Shown: piece by piece, positions 1 through 9,103 of the stretch | How the letters are laid out: each line of letters opens with the position of its first letter | Numbering within the stretch: position 1 is the stretch's first letter | Source of the DNA: Picrophilus oshimae DSM 9789 | Lineage (GTDB): Archaea; Thermoplasmatota; Thermoplasmata; Thermoplasmatales; Thermoplasmataceae | Length of the DNA stretch: 64,000 nt | NCBI RefSeq assembly: GCF_900176435.1 | Contig: NZ_FWYE01000002.1 | Location: 298,610-362,609, forward strand | Direction: 5' to 3' | Program-made: the position numbers and the translations under genes | The notes under the pieces: model-generated | Database searches by the model: none | What the model was told of the DNA's origin: nothing | What the model saw: the letters and a program-made list of their open reading frames with translations, nothing else

Positions 1-1
1 T

Positions 2-1336
2 GCAAACATGGGCATACTTAGATATGACCACCCTGATATAATGGACTTTATAACCAGCAAGGATTCCGAGAACAAGGTCTTAAGCAATTTTAACATATCT
101 GTTGCAGTTGAAGACGAATTCTTTGAAAAACTTGACAACGATGATTATATAGAGCTTAAGAATCCAAGAGATGGCAAGGTTGTTAACAGAATAAAGGCCA
201 GCACGATATGGAACACAATAATAAACCAGGCATGGAAGACAGGAGATCCAGGAATGATCTTTCTGGATGAAATAAACAAAAAGAATCCTGTGAAAAACAT
301 AGGATACATAGAATCAACGAATCCGTGTGGTGAGCAGCCACTTATGCCATACGAATCATGCAATCTCGGATCAATAAATCTTTCAAAGTTTGTCGTTGAT
401 GGCAAATTTGACTTTGACGGTTATAAGGAAACAATAGACATAGCAACACGCTTCCTTGATAACGTTGTCGATGCAAATAAGTTTCCTGTGGATAAAATAA
501 AGGAGATGACCAGAAAGACAAGGAAGATAGGCCTTGGACTGATGGGCTTTGCAGACATGTTAATAATGCTCGGTATACCATATAATAGCAACGAGGCCCT
601 TGAAATTGGAGAGCGCATCATGAAATTCCTAAATGATGAATCACACCTTGAATCACAGAGGCTTGCCGAGGAGCGCGGTGTCTTTCCAGGATGGTACGGA
701 TCAGACTGGGAGAAACAAAACATAAAGATGAGAAACTCTACGACAACAACAATAGCACCAACAGGAACCATATCAATAATAGCCGGATGCTCATCCTCAA
801 TAGAGCCATTATTTGCAATAGCTTTTGTAAGGCATGTATTAAACGGCCAGGAATTAATAGAGATAAATCCATTGTTCGAAAACGAGCTCAGAAAACGCAA
901 CCTTTACTCTGATGATTTAATGGAGAAGGTTGCAAGAACTGGAAACCTTAGGGATATTGATCTGCCGGATGATATAAAAAGGGTATTTGTCACCGCACAG
1001 GAAATAGATCCCGACTGGCACGTCCTTATGCAGGCGACATTCCAGAGATACTGTGATTCTGGTGTTTCAAAGACAATAAATCTTCCATATGAGGCCACAC
1101 CAGATGATATAGCAAGATCATACAGGCTGGCCAAGGATCTTCATTGCAAGGGAATAACAGTTTACAGGGACAGGAGCAAGACGCAGCAGGTACTCTATGC
1201 AGGAACTGATACAAAAAAGGAAGAAAAAAAGGAGAAGAATGAAACAATAGAGCTTTACACGAAGCTGCCTGATAAATATGTAAAATTATCATCAACGTTC
1301 GATCCTGCATGCCCAACAGGAAAATGTGATCTTTGA
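2..1336 (+). CDS. nrdJ: Class II (adenosylcobalamin-dependent) ribonucleotide reductase, C-terminal part
   Basis: Reduces ribonucleotides to deoxyribonucleotides using a cobalamin-derived thiyl radical. The reading frame is open at the left edge (Ala-Asn precede the first Met at 8), so the N-terminal part lies outside the window. Visible motifs are NPCGEQPL (Met at 8 counted as 1, Cys107 the thiyl radical site, Glu109 the proton partner), the SCNLGSIN strand, GLGLMGFADM, and the PTGTISIIAG phosphate loop. The protein ends in CPTGKCDL; a C-terminal Cys pair usually shuttles electrons to the active site. The absence of small-subunit or glycyl-radical features fits class II. It is convergent with the glycogen operon across about 190 bases. 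Confidence 0.95.
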   Translation, partial: ANMGILRYDHPDIMDFITSKDSENKVLSNFNISVAVEDEFFEKLDNDDYIELKNPRDGKVVNRIKASTIWNTIINQAWKTGDPGMIFLDEINKKNPVKNIGYIESTNPCGEQPLMPYESCNLGSINLSKFVVDGKFDFDGYKETIDIATRFLDNVVDANKFPVDKIKEMTRKTRKIGLGLMGFADMLIMLGIPYNSNEALEIGERIMKFLNDESHLESQRLAEERGVFPGWYGSDWEKQNIKMRNSTTTTIAPTGTISIIAGCSSSIEPLFAIAFVRHVLNGQELIEINPLFENELRKRNLYSDDLMEKVARTGNLRDIDLPDDIKRVFVTAQEIDPDWHVLMQATFQRYCDSGVSKTINLPYEATPDDIARSYRLAKDLHCKGITVYRDRSKTQQVLYAGTDTKKEEKKEKNETIELYTKLPDKYVKLSSTFDPACPTGKCDL

Positions 1337-1526
1337 TTTATATAAAAATATAATTATTTTTAATTTAATGTATAGAATAATTTGATAATTGCCATGTTTT
1401 TATGGTATTGCCATTATATAAAGGACATAACATAATTACTTTTATATTCATGCATTTATAGCATTTTTCTATCGTTTATAAGCGCTCGCTGATCTTTTAT
1501 TAATAAAAAATGTTAATTTTATAATG
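1337..1526. other. AT-rich convergent intergenic region
   Basis: About 190 bases between the convergent ends of the reductase gene and the GH57 gene. It is very AT-rich, with T-runs near 1355 that could act as plus-strand terminators and a TATA-like TTATATAAAG near 1413-1422. I found no convincing ORF and no stable hairpin. Confidence 0.5.
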
Positions 1527-2651
1527 TTAAAAATTATTGGAAAAGTCCCTGAGAACAGACATAAAATTCATGAATGCAATGTAAGGCGATTTATATGGAT
1601 TAAAGTAATTGTGAACCTCCTGATCCTCAGGGCTGCCTGTGGACATGTAATACAAATGATCTGATGTGTTTAAATACCTCCAGATCTTCATATCCCCTTT
1701 GTTTTTTAATGATTTTAGATATTCAAAAGCCTCCCTTTGCATGTCGTTGCCGAGCCACGGGTTCAGATTTCTTTCTTTATCAGCCCATGAAACATAGTTT
1801 TTTATGCTTATTGTATCATGTTTTTCATATCTATAAACCGCATCATTTATCAGCATGGTTTCTATATTATTATAATCCATGTATTTTTTTAAGTATTTCA
1901 TAAAGTCAAAGATGCCTGTTTCTGCACTCTGATGCTCGCCAAAGGTTTCATAGTCCATGAACAGGTTTATTACATCTCCAGGGGATTTTATTATCCATGA
2001 TGCAAATTTATCCGCCGTTAATGGGTACTCTGGCCAGGATCTATTGGAAAATCTAAATGATATATCATCGCTCATCATAAAATTCCTTAAAAGTAGATTT
2101 AAACCTGAAACACTTTTATATATGTAATTCGGATTGTATCTTTCTATTAATGGGTAAAAACCCTCGGTTAAAATTGTTTTATACCCAAGATCCCTTACAA
2201 TGTATGATACATCATCATTATATATTAACTCGGTATTTCTAAATGTTTTTGGTTCATAGTTGAACAGTTTTTTTATAATGTTGTTATGCTCCTTTACTTC
2301 CTCTTTAAATTCATCGTAATCATATAACGATACAAGGCTGTGATAGTATGTTTCATCGATTAACTCGCAGTTTCCTGATGATACATAACCTTTTATTATA
2401 TCTATTAATTCTGGATCATATTTCAGGGCCTGCTCTATAAATGTTCCTGTTATTGAAAGGTTTGATTTTATTTCATGCTCATTCAAAAACGTCGTCATCG
2501 GTCTGTAGCATTTCATGGATGCCCTCTCAAAGATCTCCCTATTTTTCTCGTCCCAGAAGTAATCGTGGTTGTAACCGATCTCGCTTATTCTGTACGGCCT
2601 CAGCCTAAATGGCTGATGCACCTCAAAATAGAATATTACACCATGCGACAT
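1527..2651 (-). CDS. GH57 family glycoside hydrolase / alpha-glucan enzyme
   Basis: A family 57 (beta/alpha)7-barrel enzyme acting on alpha-1,4-glucans: amylase, 4-alpha-glucanotransferase or branching enzyme. Conserved regions seen are HQPFR (His12), GNCELIDETYYHSL (93-106), FRNTELIY with probable nucleophile Glu141, and MDYETFGEH with probable acid/base Asp233. At 374 residues it is a short GH57 without the large C-terminal domains of the typical branching enzymes, so the exact activity cannot be assigned. It overlaps the upstream glycosyltransferase gene by 16 bases and is the third gene of the glycogen operon, which suggests a role in building or trimming cytoplasmic glycogen. Confidence 0.88.
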   Translation of the reverse strand: MSHGVIFYFEVHQPFRLRPYRISEIGYNHDYFWDEKNREIFERASMKCYRPMTTFLNEHEIKSNLSITGTFIEQALKYDPELIDIIKGYVSSGNCELIDETYYHSLVSLYDYDEFKEEVKEHNNIIKKLFNYEPKTFRNTELIYNDDVSYIVRDLGYKTILTEGFYPLIERYNPNYIYKSVSGLNLLLRNFMMSDDISFRFSNRSWPEYPLTADKFASWIIKSPGDVINLFMDYETFGEHQSAETGIFDFMKYLKKYMDYNNIETMLINDAVYRYEKHDTISIKNYVSWADKERNLNPWLGNDMQREAFEYLKSLKNKGDMKIWRYLNTSDHLYYMSTGSPEDQEVHNYFNPYKSPYIAFMNFMSVLRDFSNNF

Positions 2652-3766
2652 AATGATCTGTAAACCTCCAGTGTTTTCATTGCCGTTTTATTCCAGGTAA
2701 AGAGCTTTGCCTCCATCTGGCCATTTGTTCCGAGGACCGTTCTCAATGACCTGTAATCAACAAGGTTTAAAATGTAATCTGATATTAAATCGGTATCCCA
2801 GAAATCGGCAGTTAAAACGTTTAAAAGCGATTCACCAACACCGGTTGTCCTGCTTATGATTACAGGTGTTCCGGCACTCATTGCCTCTATGACAGACATG
2901 CCAAAGGGCTCTGAAACAGCAGGCAGTATAAATGCATCAGCATTTCTGTAATACCACATGGCAAGCTCCTCGGGCACAAAACCTGGAAAATAGAAATTAT
3001 CATATATACCATATGACTTTGATAGTTTAATCATCTCATCAAGCTGGTCGCCGGTACCGGCCATCACAAATTTTATATTATTATTTATTTTTAATGACTT
3101 GTAAGCAGCCTCAAGAAAGAATTTTGGCCCCTTCTGTGTTGTTATTCTTCCAAAGTATAGTATTATATTTGTTTTCTCATATGATCTAACAGGATTCTTT
3201 AGAAATGAATCGTCTATTCCATTGTATATAACATCTATTTTCCAAGGATTTGCATTGTAATTTTGCACTATTGTTTTTTTGGTTAAATTGGAAACCGCTA
3301 TTACCCTATCGGCATTCTTTATACCGGAGCTCTCTATATCCATTATCGATTTTTGTGGGAAAAAATTTCCTGATCTGTCAAACTCTGTGCTGTGCACTGT
3401 CACTATTAATGGTATATTATATTTTTTCTTTAGGTAAATACCGGCAGGATACGTAATCCAGTCATGGGCATGTATCAAATCAACATTTTCCGGATCGAAA
3501 TCCTCTATGACCCTGGAGTTATAGTACATGATCTCGTCCATAAAAGTATTAAACCTCATGGAGGAGAAATCATAATAGGATTTATAATTGTAAAATCCAA
3601 CCTTTTTAACGTTGAATGGATAAACATCAAGGAGCTTTTTTGAGTATGGTACGTATAGATCTATATCGATAATATTTGACAGTATTGAGTAGAGGTTTAT
3701 TGTATGTATTCCAAGGCCACCGGCAAATGCAGGTGGCAGTTCCCATCCTATTACTGAGACCTTCAT
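2636..3766 (-). CDS. GT4 family glycosyltransferase, glycogen synthase-like
   Basis: A GT-B fold retaining glycosyltransferase. The N-terminal glycine-rich strand-loop WELPPAFAGGLGIH resembles starch/glycogen synthases, and the C-terminal nucleotide-sugar site carries the EX7E signature in EPFGMSVIEAMSAGTPVI. The length of 376 residues fits GT4. It overlaps the debranching enzyme gene by 4 bases and the GH57 gene by 16, so the three are almost certainly co-transcribed and translationally coupled. The likely role is chain elongation of glycogen from a nucleotide sugar. Donor specificity (UDP- or ADP-glucose) cannot be read from the sequence. Confidence 0.88.
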   Translation of the reverse strand: MKVSVIGWELPPAFAGGLGIHTINLYSILSNIIDIDLYVPYSKKLLDVYPFNVKKVGFYNYKSYYDFSSMRFNTFMDEIMYYNSRVIEDFDPENVDLIHAHDWITYPAGIYLKKKYNIPLIVTVHSTEFDRSGNFFPQKSIMDIESSGIKNADRVIAVSNLTKKTIVQNYNANPWKIDVIYNGIDDSFLKNPVRSYEKTNIILYFGRITTQKGPKFFLEAAYKSLKINNNIKFVMAGTGDQLDEMIKLSKSYGIYDNFYFPGFVPEELAMWYYRNADAFILPAVSEPFGMSVIEAMSAGTPVIISRTTGVGESLLNVLTADFWDTDLISDYILNLVDYRSLRTVLGTNGQMEAKLFTWNKTAMKTLEVYRSLCRMV

Positions 3767-5475
3767 TGACCCACCAGATCCTCATGGTAGGCCCTTAAAA
3801 GTTCACCGTAACTCCAGGCCTGCATCACACAGCCCTTTGGTTTTAACGTATCGTCGAAGAGTTCCGGTATCATGTATAAACTGTAAAGATTTTTAAAGTA
3901 ATTGTATAGTTCCTTTCTGTCATGACCTGATCTAACAGAGGCTGTGATGTATGGCCCCACAAGCCAGGTCCATATGGCACCATTATGGTATGCAGAATCC
4001 CTTGAATATTGATCACCTGTATAAAATCCATGATAATTCCTATCATATTTTGACAGTGATCTCAGGCCGTATGGTGTTAAAAGCTCATCATCTATTGTTT
4101 CCTTGTAATCATTAAAGTTATCAAGTATATTATATGGTAATGAAAAGGAAAAGATCATGTTTGGCCTTACACTTGGATCGTTATCCGTGTCCATTATAAA
4201 GTGTTTTGATATAAAAGTTTTTTTAAATTCCCTTGATACCATCTCGGCAATGCCATCATAATCATTCTTTATATGCAGCAGTTCAGAAAAATATGACATT
4301 GATCTTAATGCATTGTACCAGAGCGCATTTATCTCCACAGGCTTTCCAGTTCTTGGCGTGAATATTTTGTCTCCGGTCTGGGCATCCATCCATGTTAGCT
4401 TTGGCCTTTTCATTGTTACAAGATAGTTATCTAAATAATAGAGGTCGTTCCCGTTTATATATGAATTAACAATATCAACCATCTTTTTATACATAAATTC
4501 AAGTATTGAGTTGTCCATTGTGTAATTATAATATTTATAAAATGCATATATGAACCAAAGACCTGTATCTCCTGATTCATAGTCTGGAGTAAATATCCTT
4601 GGAACCATGCCGTTCTTTATCCTGTTTGAATACTCAATAAGTATGTTCCTTGCATCGTTGAACCTCCTCTGGGTTAGAAGGATTCCTGGCATTGATATAA
4701 ATGTATCACGCCCCCATGGGCCGAACCAGTAAAATCCTGCAAGTATGTTGTTTTTAACAATAAACTTTGAGGCTTTTGCTGCAATACCCTGTTTTTTCTT
4801 GATTTTTTTTATTGATGTGTCTGATGGCCTGTCTGTAAAGATCCTTACAGTAAATTTATTCATCTTTACCGAGAAATGACCTGGCAGAAATAGATTTTCT
4901 ATATAATTGGAGCCGCGCTCCATATCAACAGGGTAATTAAAATTATAATACCATTTATTTTCCTCAATATAATCACCTGGAATATCGATATTAAAATAAT
5001 AATCACCTGATGAGAATTCATAGTATTTATTAATGCTTACATTAAAATTGTTATGATTCAATGTCAAATAGGATCTTCTAAAAGATATTAAAGGATACAA
5101 TAGAAATTCATCAACGCCGTTTGAATCGTATTCTATTATCAGTGTATCATAATCATCAAGAAACATCCTTTTATATATTATCGATGACCTTATCTTGTAT
5201 ATAAATTCAAGATAACCATAATCATTGAATGACTCAAGGAATTTATAGCCATCAGGATAAACAACATCATAAAAATTTGTGTCCAGATTATAAAGCTCAT
5301 TGTTTATTCTTAATACCTCAAAGAACTTATTTAGGTAATTTATTCTATCATAGTTTTCATTTATTGCCTTTACATAAATGCCATGATATGTTCTGGTATT
5401 TGCCATTGAAACTGTTGATGCACTGTATGTGCCATTTTTATTTGAGAGAATCCACTCCATTTCAAAGCTGTTCAT
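3763..5475 (-). CDS. Archaeal-type glycogen debranching enzyme
   Basis: Amylo-alpha-1,6-glucosidase of the archaeal Gde type. It has an N-terminal beta-rich domain starting MNSFEMEWILSNKNGTYSAS, then an (alpha/alpha)6 barrel with GPWGRDTFISMPGILL, DTGLWFIYAFYKY, LTWMDAQTG and DQYSRDSAYHNGAIWTW, which carry the acidic catalytic residues. Two upstream in-frame ATGs exist; the ATG at 5475 is preferred because a TATA-like box lies 26 bases upstream and the family N-terminus matches there. The predicted protein is 570 residues. It is the first gene of the glycogen operon and is transcribed divergently from the PfkB kinase. Confidence 0.9.
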   Translation of the reverse strand: MNSFEMEWILSNKNGTYSASTVSMANTRTYHGIYVKAINENYDRINYLNKFFEVLRINNELYNLDTNFYDVVYPDGYKFLESFNDYGYLEFIYKIRSSIIYKRMFLDDYDTLIIEYDSNGVDEFLLYPLISFRRSYLTLNHNNFNVSINKYYEFSSGDYYFNIDIPGDYIEENKWYYNFNYPVDMERGSNYIENLFLPGHFSVKMNKFTVRIFTDRPSDTSIKKIKKKQGIAAKASKFIVKNNILAGFYWFGPWGRDTFISMPGILLTQRRFNDARNILIEYSNRIKNGMVPRIFTPDYESGDTGLWFIYAFYKYYNYTMDNSILEFMYKKMVDIVNSYINGNDLYYLDNYLVTMKRPKLTWMDAQTGDKIFTPRTGKPVEINALWYNALRSMSYFSELLHIKNDYDGIAEMVSREFKKTFISKHFIMDTDNDPSVRPNMIFSFSLPYNILDNFNDYKETIDDELLTPYGLRSLSKYDRNYHGFYTGDQYSRDSAYHNGAIWTWLVGPYITASVRSGHDRKELYNYFKNLYSLYMIPELFDDTLKPKGCVMQAWSYGELLRAYHEDLVGQ

Positions 5476-5494
5476 TAAAGTAAATAAAATCATT

Positions 5495-5505
5495 TTTTAT
5501 TTAAG
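5495..5505 (-). promoter_or_regulatory. TATA-like box of the glycogen operon
   Basis: On the minus strand this reads CTTAAATAAAA. Its centre lies about 26 bases from the ATG at 5475, as expected for a leaderless archaeal mRNA. This is the main reason for choosing that start over the ATG at 5493, which would sit almost inside the box. Confidence 0.5.
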
Positions 5506-5566
5506 TTTTTTTATGATGATCTTACTGACTAAATAGTATTAAATATTTATTTTATATATACAATGA

Positions 5567-6463
5567 ATGAAGTTCCTGGCCTTTTTTGGGCACATAAACA
5601 TTGATGTTAAAATATCTGTTCCCAGGCTGCCTATGCGGGAGGAATCAGTTGGTGTTAAAAATGTTTCTAATGAGTTTGCAGGCACTGCAGGCAATTTTGC
5701 CTTTGTAGCGGCATCCCTTGGTTTGAGCTTTGATTTGTATTCAAAGGTCGGTTCATTAACGCATAATGACTACATAAATGAGCTCAGGAGAAGAAAAATA
5801 AACATAGACCATGTTGAAATAGAGAATTCAATGGGACCAATATGCTATATACCAACAGATGGAAATGAACAGGTTGCATATATGTACCAGGGCCCAATGG
5901 ATTCATGGAGGCCATCATTATCCTTTGATTATAATTATAAATATGTCCACCTTGGCACTGGCCCATCAGATGAGTACCAAAAAATAGCTGCAAACAATGA
6001 AAAATCAAGGATAGTCTTTGATCCTGGCCAGGAGATATGGTACCTTTACAATAAGGATAAAATAATAGATATAATGTCAAGGTCTTACATATCAATGTTT
6101 AATAAGAATGAGTTTAATTACCTAAAATCAATGACTGGTCTTTCCGAGCATGAGTTAAATAATCTTAGCGATTATATAATAGTAACGATGGGTTCTGATG
6201 GTGCATCCGTTTTCCATAAAAATAATGAGTTTCATGTTCCCGCTGTTAAATCAGATTTTATATATGATACAATAGGTGCCGGTGATTCATTCAGGGCAGG
6301 CTTCTATTTTGGTATCTATAACAATTACAGCATAAATGATTCTGTTCTAATTGGAAACATTGTCGCATCAATTGCAATAAGAAGAAGAATAATTGAATTC
6401 AATGAAAACAGGAATAATATAATAAAAATGTTTAATAATATGAAACTAAAGCAGCGAGTCTAA
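5567..6463 (+). CDS. PfkB family carbohydrate/nucleoside kinase
   Basis: A ribokinase-fold kinase of 298 residues. The N-terminus FFGHINIDVKIS and the glycine-rich FAGTAGNFAFVAASLG form the substrate side. The C-terminal DTIGAGDSFRAGF is the PfkB signature with the catalytic Asp and anion hole. The sequence closely resembles, from memory, the structurally solved Thermoplasma acidophilum Ta0880 protein (ribokinase-related). The phosphorylated substrate (sugar, ketodeoxygluconate or nucleoside) is not evident. A TATA-like AAATATTTAT lies at 5541-5550, giving a leaderless start. The 3' end overlaps the convergent cgi121 gene by 18 bases. Confidence 0.87.
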   Translation: MKFLAFFGHINIDVKISVPRLPMREESVGVKNVSNEFAGTAGNFAFVAASLGLSFDLYSKVGSLTHNDYINELRRRKINIDHVEIENSMGPICYIPTDGNEQVAYMYQGPMDSWRPSLSFDYNYKYVHLGTGPSDEYQKIAANNEKSRIVFDPGQEIWYLYNKDKIIDIMSRSYISMFNKNEFNYLKSMTGLSEHELNNLSDYIIVTMGSDGASVFHKNNEFHVPAVKSDFIYDTIGAGDSFRAGFYFGIYNNYSINDSVLIGNIVASIAIRRRIIEFNENRNNIIKMFNNMKLKQRV

Positions 6464-6859
6464 ATAGCTCATAGCTGAAAATATTTCAAAGTCCCTTGAT
6501 TTTAAATCCCTTACCAGAAAATTTTCTATTTCATTTAAATTTTTTAATGGTTTTAGATCGTTATCATTTTCATAAATTAATATATACTTTCCAGAATCAA
6601 TAAGACCGCCAATCTCTATGGCCTTTTTTATATCCTTCTCGCCTGTTATATATGCCAGCAGAAGACCGCCCATGGATCTTATATTATTATTATGAAGCAT
6701 GTACCTTGATGCCCTTCTGTAAGCCTCAAGTATATGAACCTCTGAAAAAACCACGGCGGGATTTATAAACTGAAAGAGCGCATCCCTTGATCTTGAATAA
6801 TCAATTAAATCTTTAAAATATGATTTGTCTATAAAAAAGAATTTTAATTTAGGCTGCAT
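6446..6859 (-). CDS. cgi121: KEOPS complex subunit Cgi121
   Basis: A 137-residue protein matching the Cgi121/TPRKB family: an N-terminal strand region, a central helix starting [19 protein letters not shown], and the signature [19 protein letters not shown] followed by KKAIEIGG. In KEOPS, Cgi121 binds Bud32 and delivers the tRNA 3' end for the t6A37 modification catalysed by Kae1. It overlaps the 3' end of lon by 11 bases, so co-expression with lon is likely. Assignment rests on family pattern only; sequence divergence in this family is high. Confidence 0.8.
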   Translation of the reverse strand: MQPKLKFFFIDKSYFKDLIDYSRSRDALFQFINPAVVFSEVHILEAYRRASRYMLHNNNIRSMGGLLLAYITGEKDIKKAIEIGGLIDSGKYILIYENDNDLKPLKNLNEIENFLVRDLKSRDFEIFSAMSYLDSLL

Positions 6860-8798
6860 TTGTACCTGTTCTCTGCGTTGTTATTGCCTTCTCGTTCTCG
6901 CCAAGCGTGTCATGCAGCTGCTTGAAGAAATCATCCTTTTCTGGGCTTTTAACAAGTGCAACGTTTAAAACGTCCTCTATTGTGGCCGCAGGTATTATCT
7001 CTATCCTGTTTCTATGTGCCTCGTCAAGTATGACATCGTTCAGGTTTGATAATGGTATCACAACCTTTTTCAGGCCGGCATCTATTGCAGCCTCTATTTT
7101 TGCCGTGACACCGCCTACCGGTAATACCTCACCACGAACGCTTAATGATCCGGTCATTGCTATTGTCTGATCTATTGGTATCCTTTCAAGTGCAGAGATC
7201 ACTGCCGTTGCTATTGAAACACTTGCAGAGTCTCCCTCAACGCCTTCATAGGTGCCAACGAACTGTATATGTATATCAACGTCTGATATGTTTTTACCGC
7301 TGATCTTCTTTATGACTGCAGAGACGTTTTCAACAGCCTCCTTTGCTATATCACCAAGCTTGCCCGTTGCATAGACCATGCCGTTACCCTTGTGCTGTGC
7401 AGGTGTAACTTCAGCAACTATTGGCATGACTATACCGCTTAAGTCTGATAATTCCTGGGAGCCCATAACTGCAAGGCCATTTACCTTTCCAACGGCTTCT
7501 CCCTCACCGAGGAATGTATTGTAAAGCTTTTTAACCTCTATTGCGCGGTCTGCTATCTGCTGTTCAACAGGTTTGCTCAGTTCCTTTGCCATTGTCACAT
7601 GCCTTCCGGTAACTATATCTGCCTTTTCCGCAACTGCTATATCACCGGCGACACGCACAAGTCCTCCTAGCTCCCTTAGTCTTAATGTTAATTTACCCTT
7701 CCTGCCGGCCCTCTTCTGGGCCTCCTTTATGATCTCGACTATTGCAGATGTATCAAAAGGCGGTATCTTTTTATCCTTTGCTATTTCCTGTGCTATGAAC
7801 TGAACAAGTTTCTTTCTGTTCTCATCGTTATCATCCATTGCATCATTCATGAAGACCTCGTATCCATATCCACGTATCCTTGATCTTAATGCGGGATGCA
7901 TGTTCCTCAATGCATCTATGTTTCCTGCTGCAACAAGAACAAAATCGCATGGCACCGGTTCAGTCTGAACCATGGCACCTGCGCTTCTCTCGCTCTGTCC
8001 GGATATTGAATATTTTTTCTCCTGCATTGCTGTTAATAAGGCCTGCTGATCTTCAGGTCTTAACAGGTTTATTTCATCTATGAATAAAACGCCCTTATCG
8101 GCCTTATGTATATTTCCGGCCTCAACCCTCTCATGGGCTGGTGTTTCAAGACCACCAGACTGGAATGGATCGTGCCTGACATCGCCTAAAAGTGCTCCAG
8201 AATGTGCACCCGTTGAGTCAATAAATGGTGGCTTATCATTTGTGTTGTGTGATACCAGTATCTTTGGAACCATGCTTCTTTCAACCCTGGCAACAGGGTT
8301 CATTGCAAGAAGAACGTAAAGGAATGCTGCTGCAAGTATTGCGAAGAATATTATAGAATAGCTCCTGAGAACAACTGCCATTACTATTCCAAGAAGTATT
8401 ATTGAGAATATTATAAAAAGAAGGCTTCTTGATCTATCCTTCCTATCACGCTCGGCCTTTATCTGGTATTGCTTTACAATCTCCTTTCCCTTGCCTGCCG
8501 GGAATGTTTTTATCTTTGGTTTATTTGGATCCTCCATATTTGGAAAGCATAGTATGTCCTCAAGTTCCTCCTTTGGTAGAAAGTCAACCATTGACTGTGC
8601 AAGCATTGATTTTCCAGTTCCAGGATCACCTATCAGCAGGACATGCCTCTTCTGCATTGCTGCCTTTTTTATTACCTCGCCTGCCGTTTCCTGACCAATT
8701 ACCTGGTTAAACAGCAGCTTAGGTACCTCGACTTCCTTGGTGGTTTTTATGCCAAGTTTTGATACCCACTCTTCAACCTCATCAACTTGATTTTCCAC
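6849..8798 (-). CDS. lon: Membrane-bound archaeal Lon protease (LonB)
   Basis: ATP-dependent serine protease for quality control at the cytoplasmic face of the membrane. It has an AAA+ module with Walker A GDPGTGKS and Walker [10 protein letters not shown], two adjacent membrane segments inserted within the AAA+ domain (from [20 protein letters not shown] to about FLYVLLAM), and a C-terminal protease domain with nucleophile Ser in EGDSASVS and Lys in [11 protein letters not shown] prefer the GTG at 8798 (649 aa) over the first in-frame start at 8885, because a TATA-like box sits 24 bases upstream and the protein then begins near the conserved EEWVSKLGI. No upstream SD was seen. Confidence 0.95.
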   Translation of the reverse strand: MENQVDEVEEWVSKLGIKTTKEVEVPKLLFNQVIGQETAGEVIKKAAMQKRHVLLIGDPGTGKSMLAQSMVDFLPKEELEDILCFPNMEDPNKPKIKTFPAGKGKEIVKQYQIKAERDRKDRSRSLLFIIFSIILLGIVMAVVLRSYSIIFFAILAAAFLYVLLAMNPVARVERSMVPKILVSHNTNDKPPFIDSTGAHSGALLGDVRHDPFQSGGLETPAHERVEAGNIHKADKGVLFIDEINLLRPEDQQALLTAMQEKKYSISGQSERSAGAMVQTEPVPCDFVLVAAGNIDALRNMHPALRSRIRGYGYEVFMNDAMDDNDENRKKLVQFIAQEIAKDKKIPPFDTSAIVEIIKEAQKRAGRKGKLTLRLRELGGLVRVAGDIAVAEKADIVTGRHVTMAKELSKPVEQQIADRAIEVKKLYNTFLGEGEAVGKVNGLAVMGSQELSDLSGIVMPIVAEVTPAQHKGNGMVYATGKLGDIAKEAVENVSAVIKKISGKNISDVDIHIQFVGTYEGVEGDSASVSIATAVISALERIPIDQTIAMTGSLSVRGEVLPVGGVTAKIEAAIDAGLKKVVIPLSNLNDVILDEAHRNRIEIIPAATIEDVLNVALVKSPEKDDFFKQLHDTLGENEKAITTQRTGTNAA

Positions 8799-8817
8799 AT
8801 TATGATAATTCAATCTT

Positions 8818-8827
8818 ATTAAATAAG
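8818..8827 (-). promoter_or_regulatory. TATA-like box for lon
   Basis: On the minus strand CTTATTTAAT, centred about 24 bases from the GTG at 8798. It implies a leaderless lon transcript and argues against the longer reading that starts at 8885. Confidence 0.5.
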
Positions 8828-9068
8828 TTTTCCTATTAATAATTTTTAAAAATTTGCCAGATGATTTTTTTATTAAGCTAAACAAAAATTTTATTTATTA
8901 TAAAATATTTAAAAATGTATAATTGCACTGATTCCTTTTAATATCAAAAAAAGACCATATGCTTGTCTATGTTTATCTTACATAGATAATTCTTTGCATA
9001 TAATTTTGTCACATGATAATGCATGTTTTTTTGAATTATTTTATAAAAAATATTGTAAATTTCCATAG

Positions 9069-9082
9069 AATAAATTTTTAAG
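9069..9082 (+). promoter_or_regulatory. TATA-like box for eno
   Basis: AATAAATTTTTAAG centred roughly 28 bases before the ATG at 9104. It supports a leaderless start there rather than at the upstream in-frame TTG (9089) or GTG (9098). Confidence 0.45.
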
Positions 9083-9103
9083 ATTATATTGTATAATGTG
9101 AAC

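Larger units (their letters stand above)
8799..9103. other. Divergent intergenic region between lon and eno
   Basis: About 305 bases of very AT-rich sequence. It holds the TATA-like box for lon (8818-8827) and one for eno (9069-9082). A minus-strand ORF through 8944-9270 overlaps eno and has low-complexity composition, so I do not accept it as a gene. The remaining part shows no clear RNA gene, repeat or hairpin. Confidence 0.5.

Noticed and set aside
421..900. Minus-strand ORF of 159 codons inside the ribonucleotide reductase gene
   Set aside because: It is the antisense shadow of conserved motifs of a well-supported gene.
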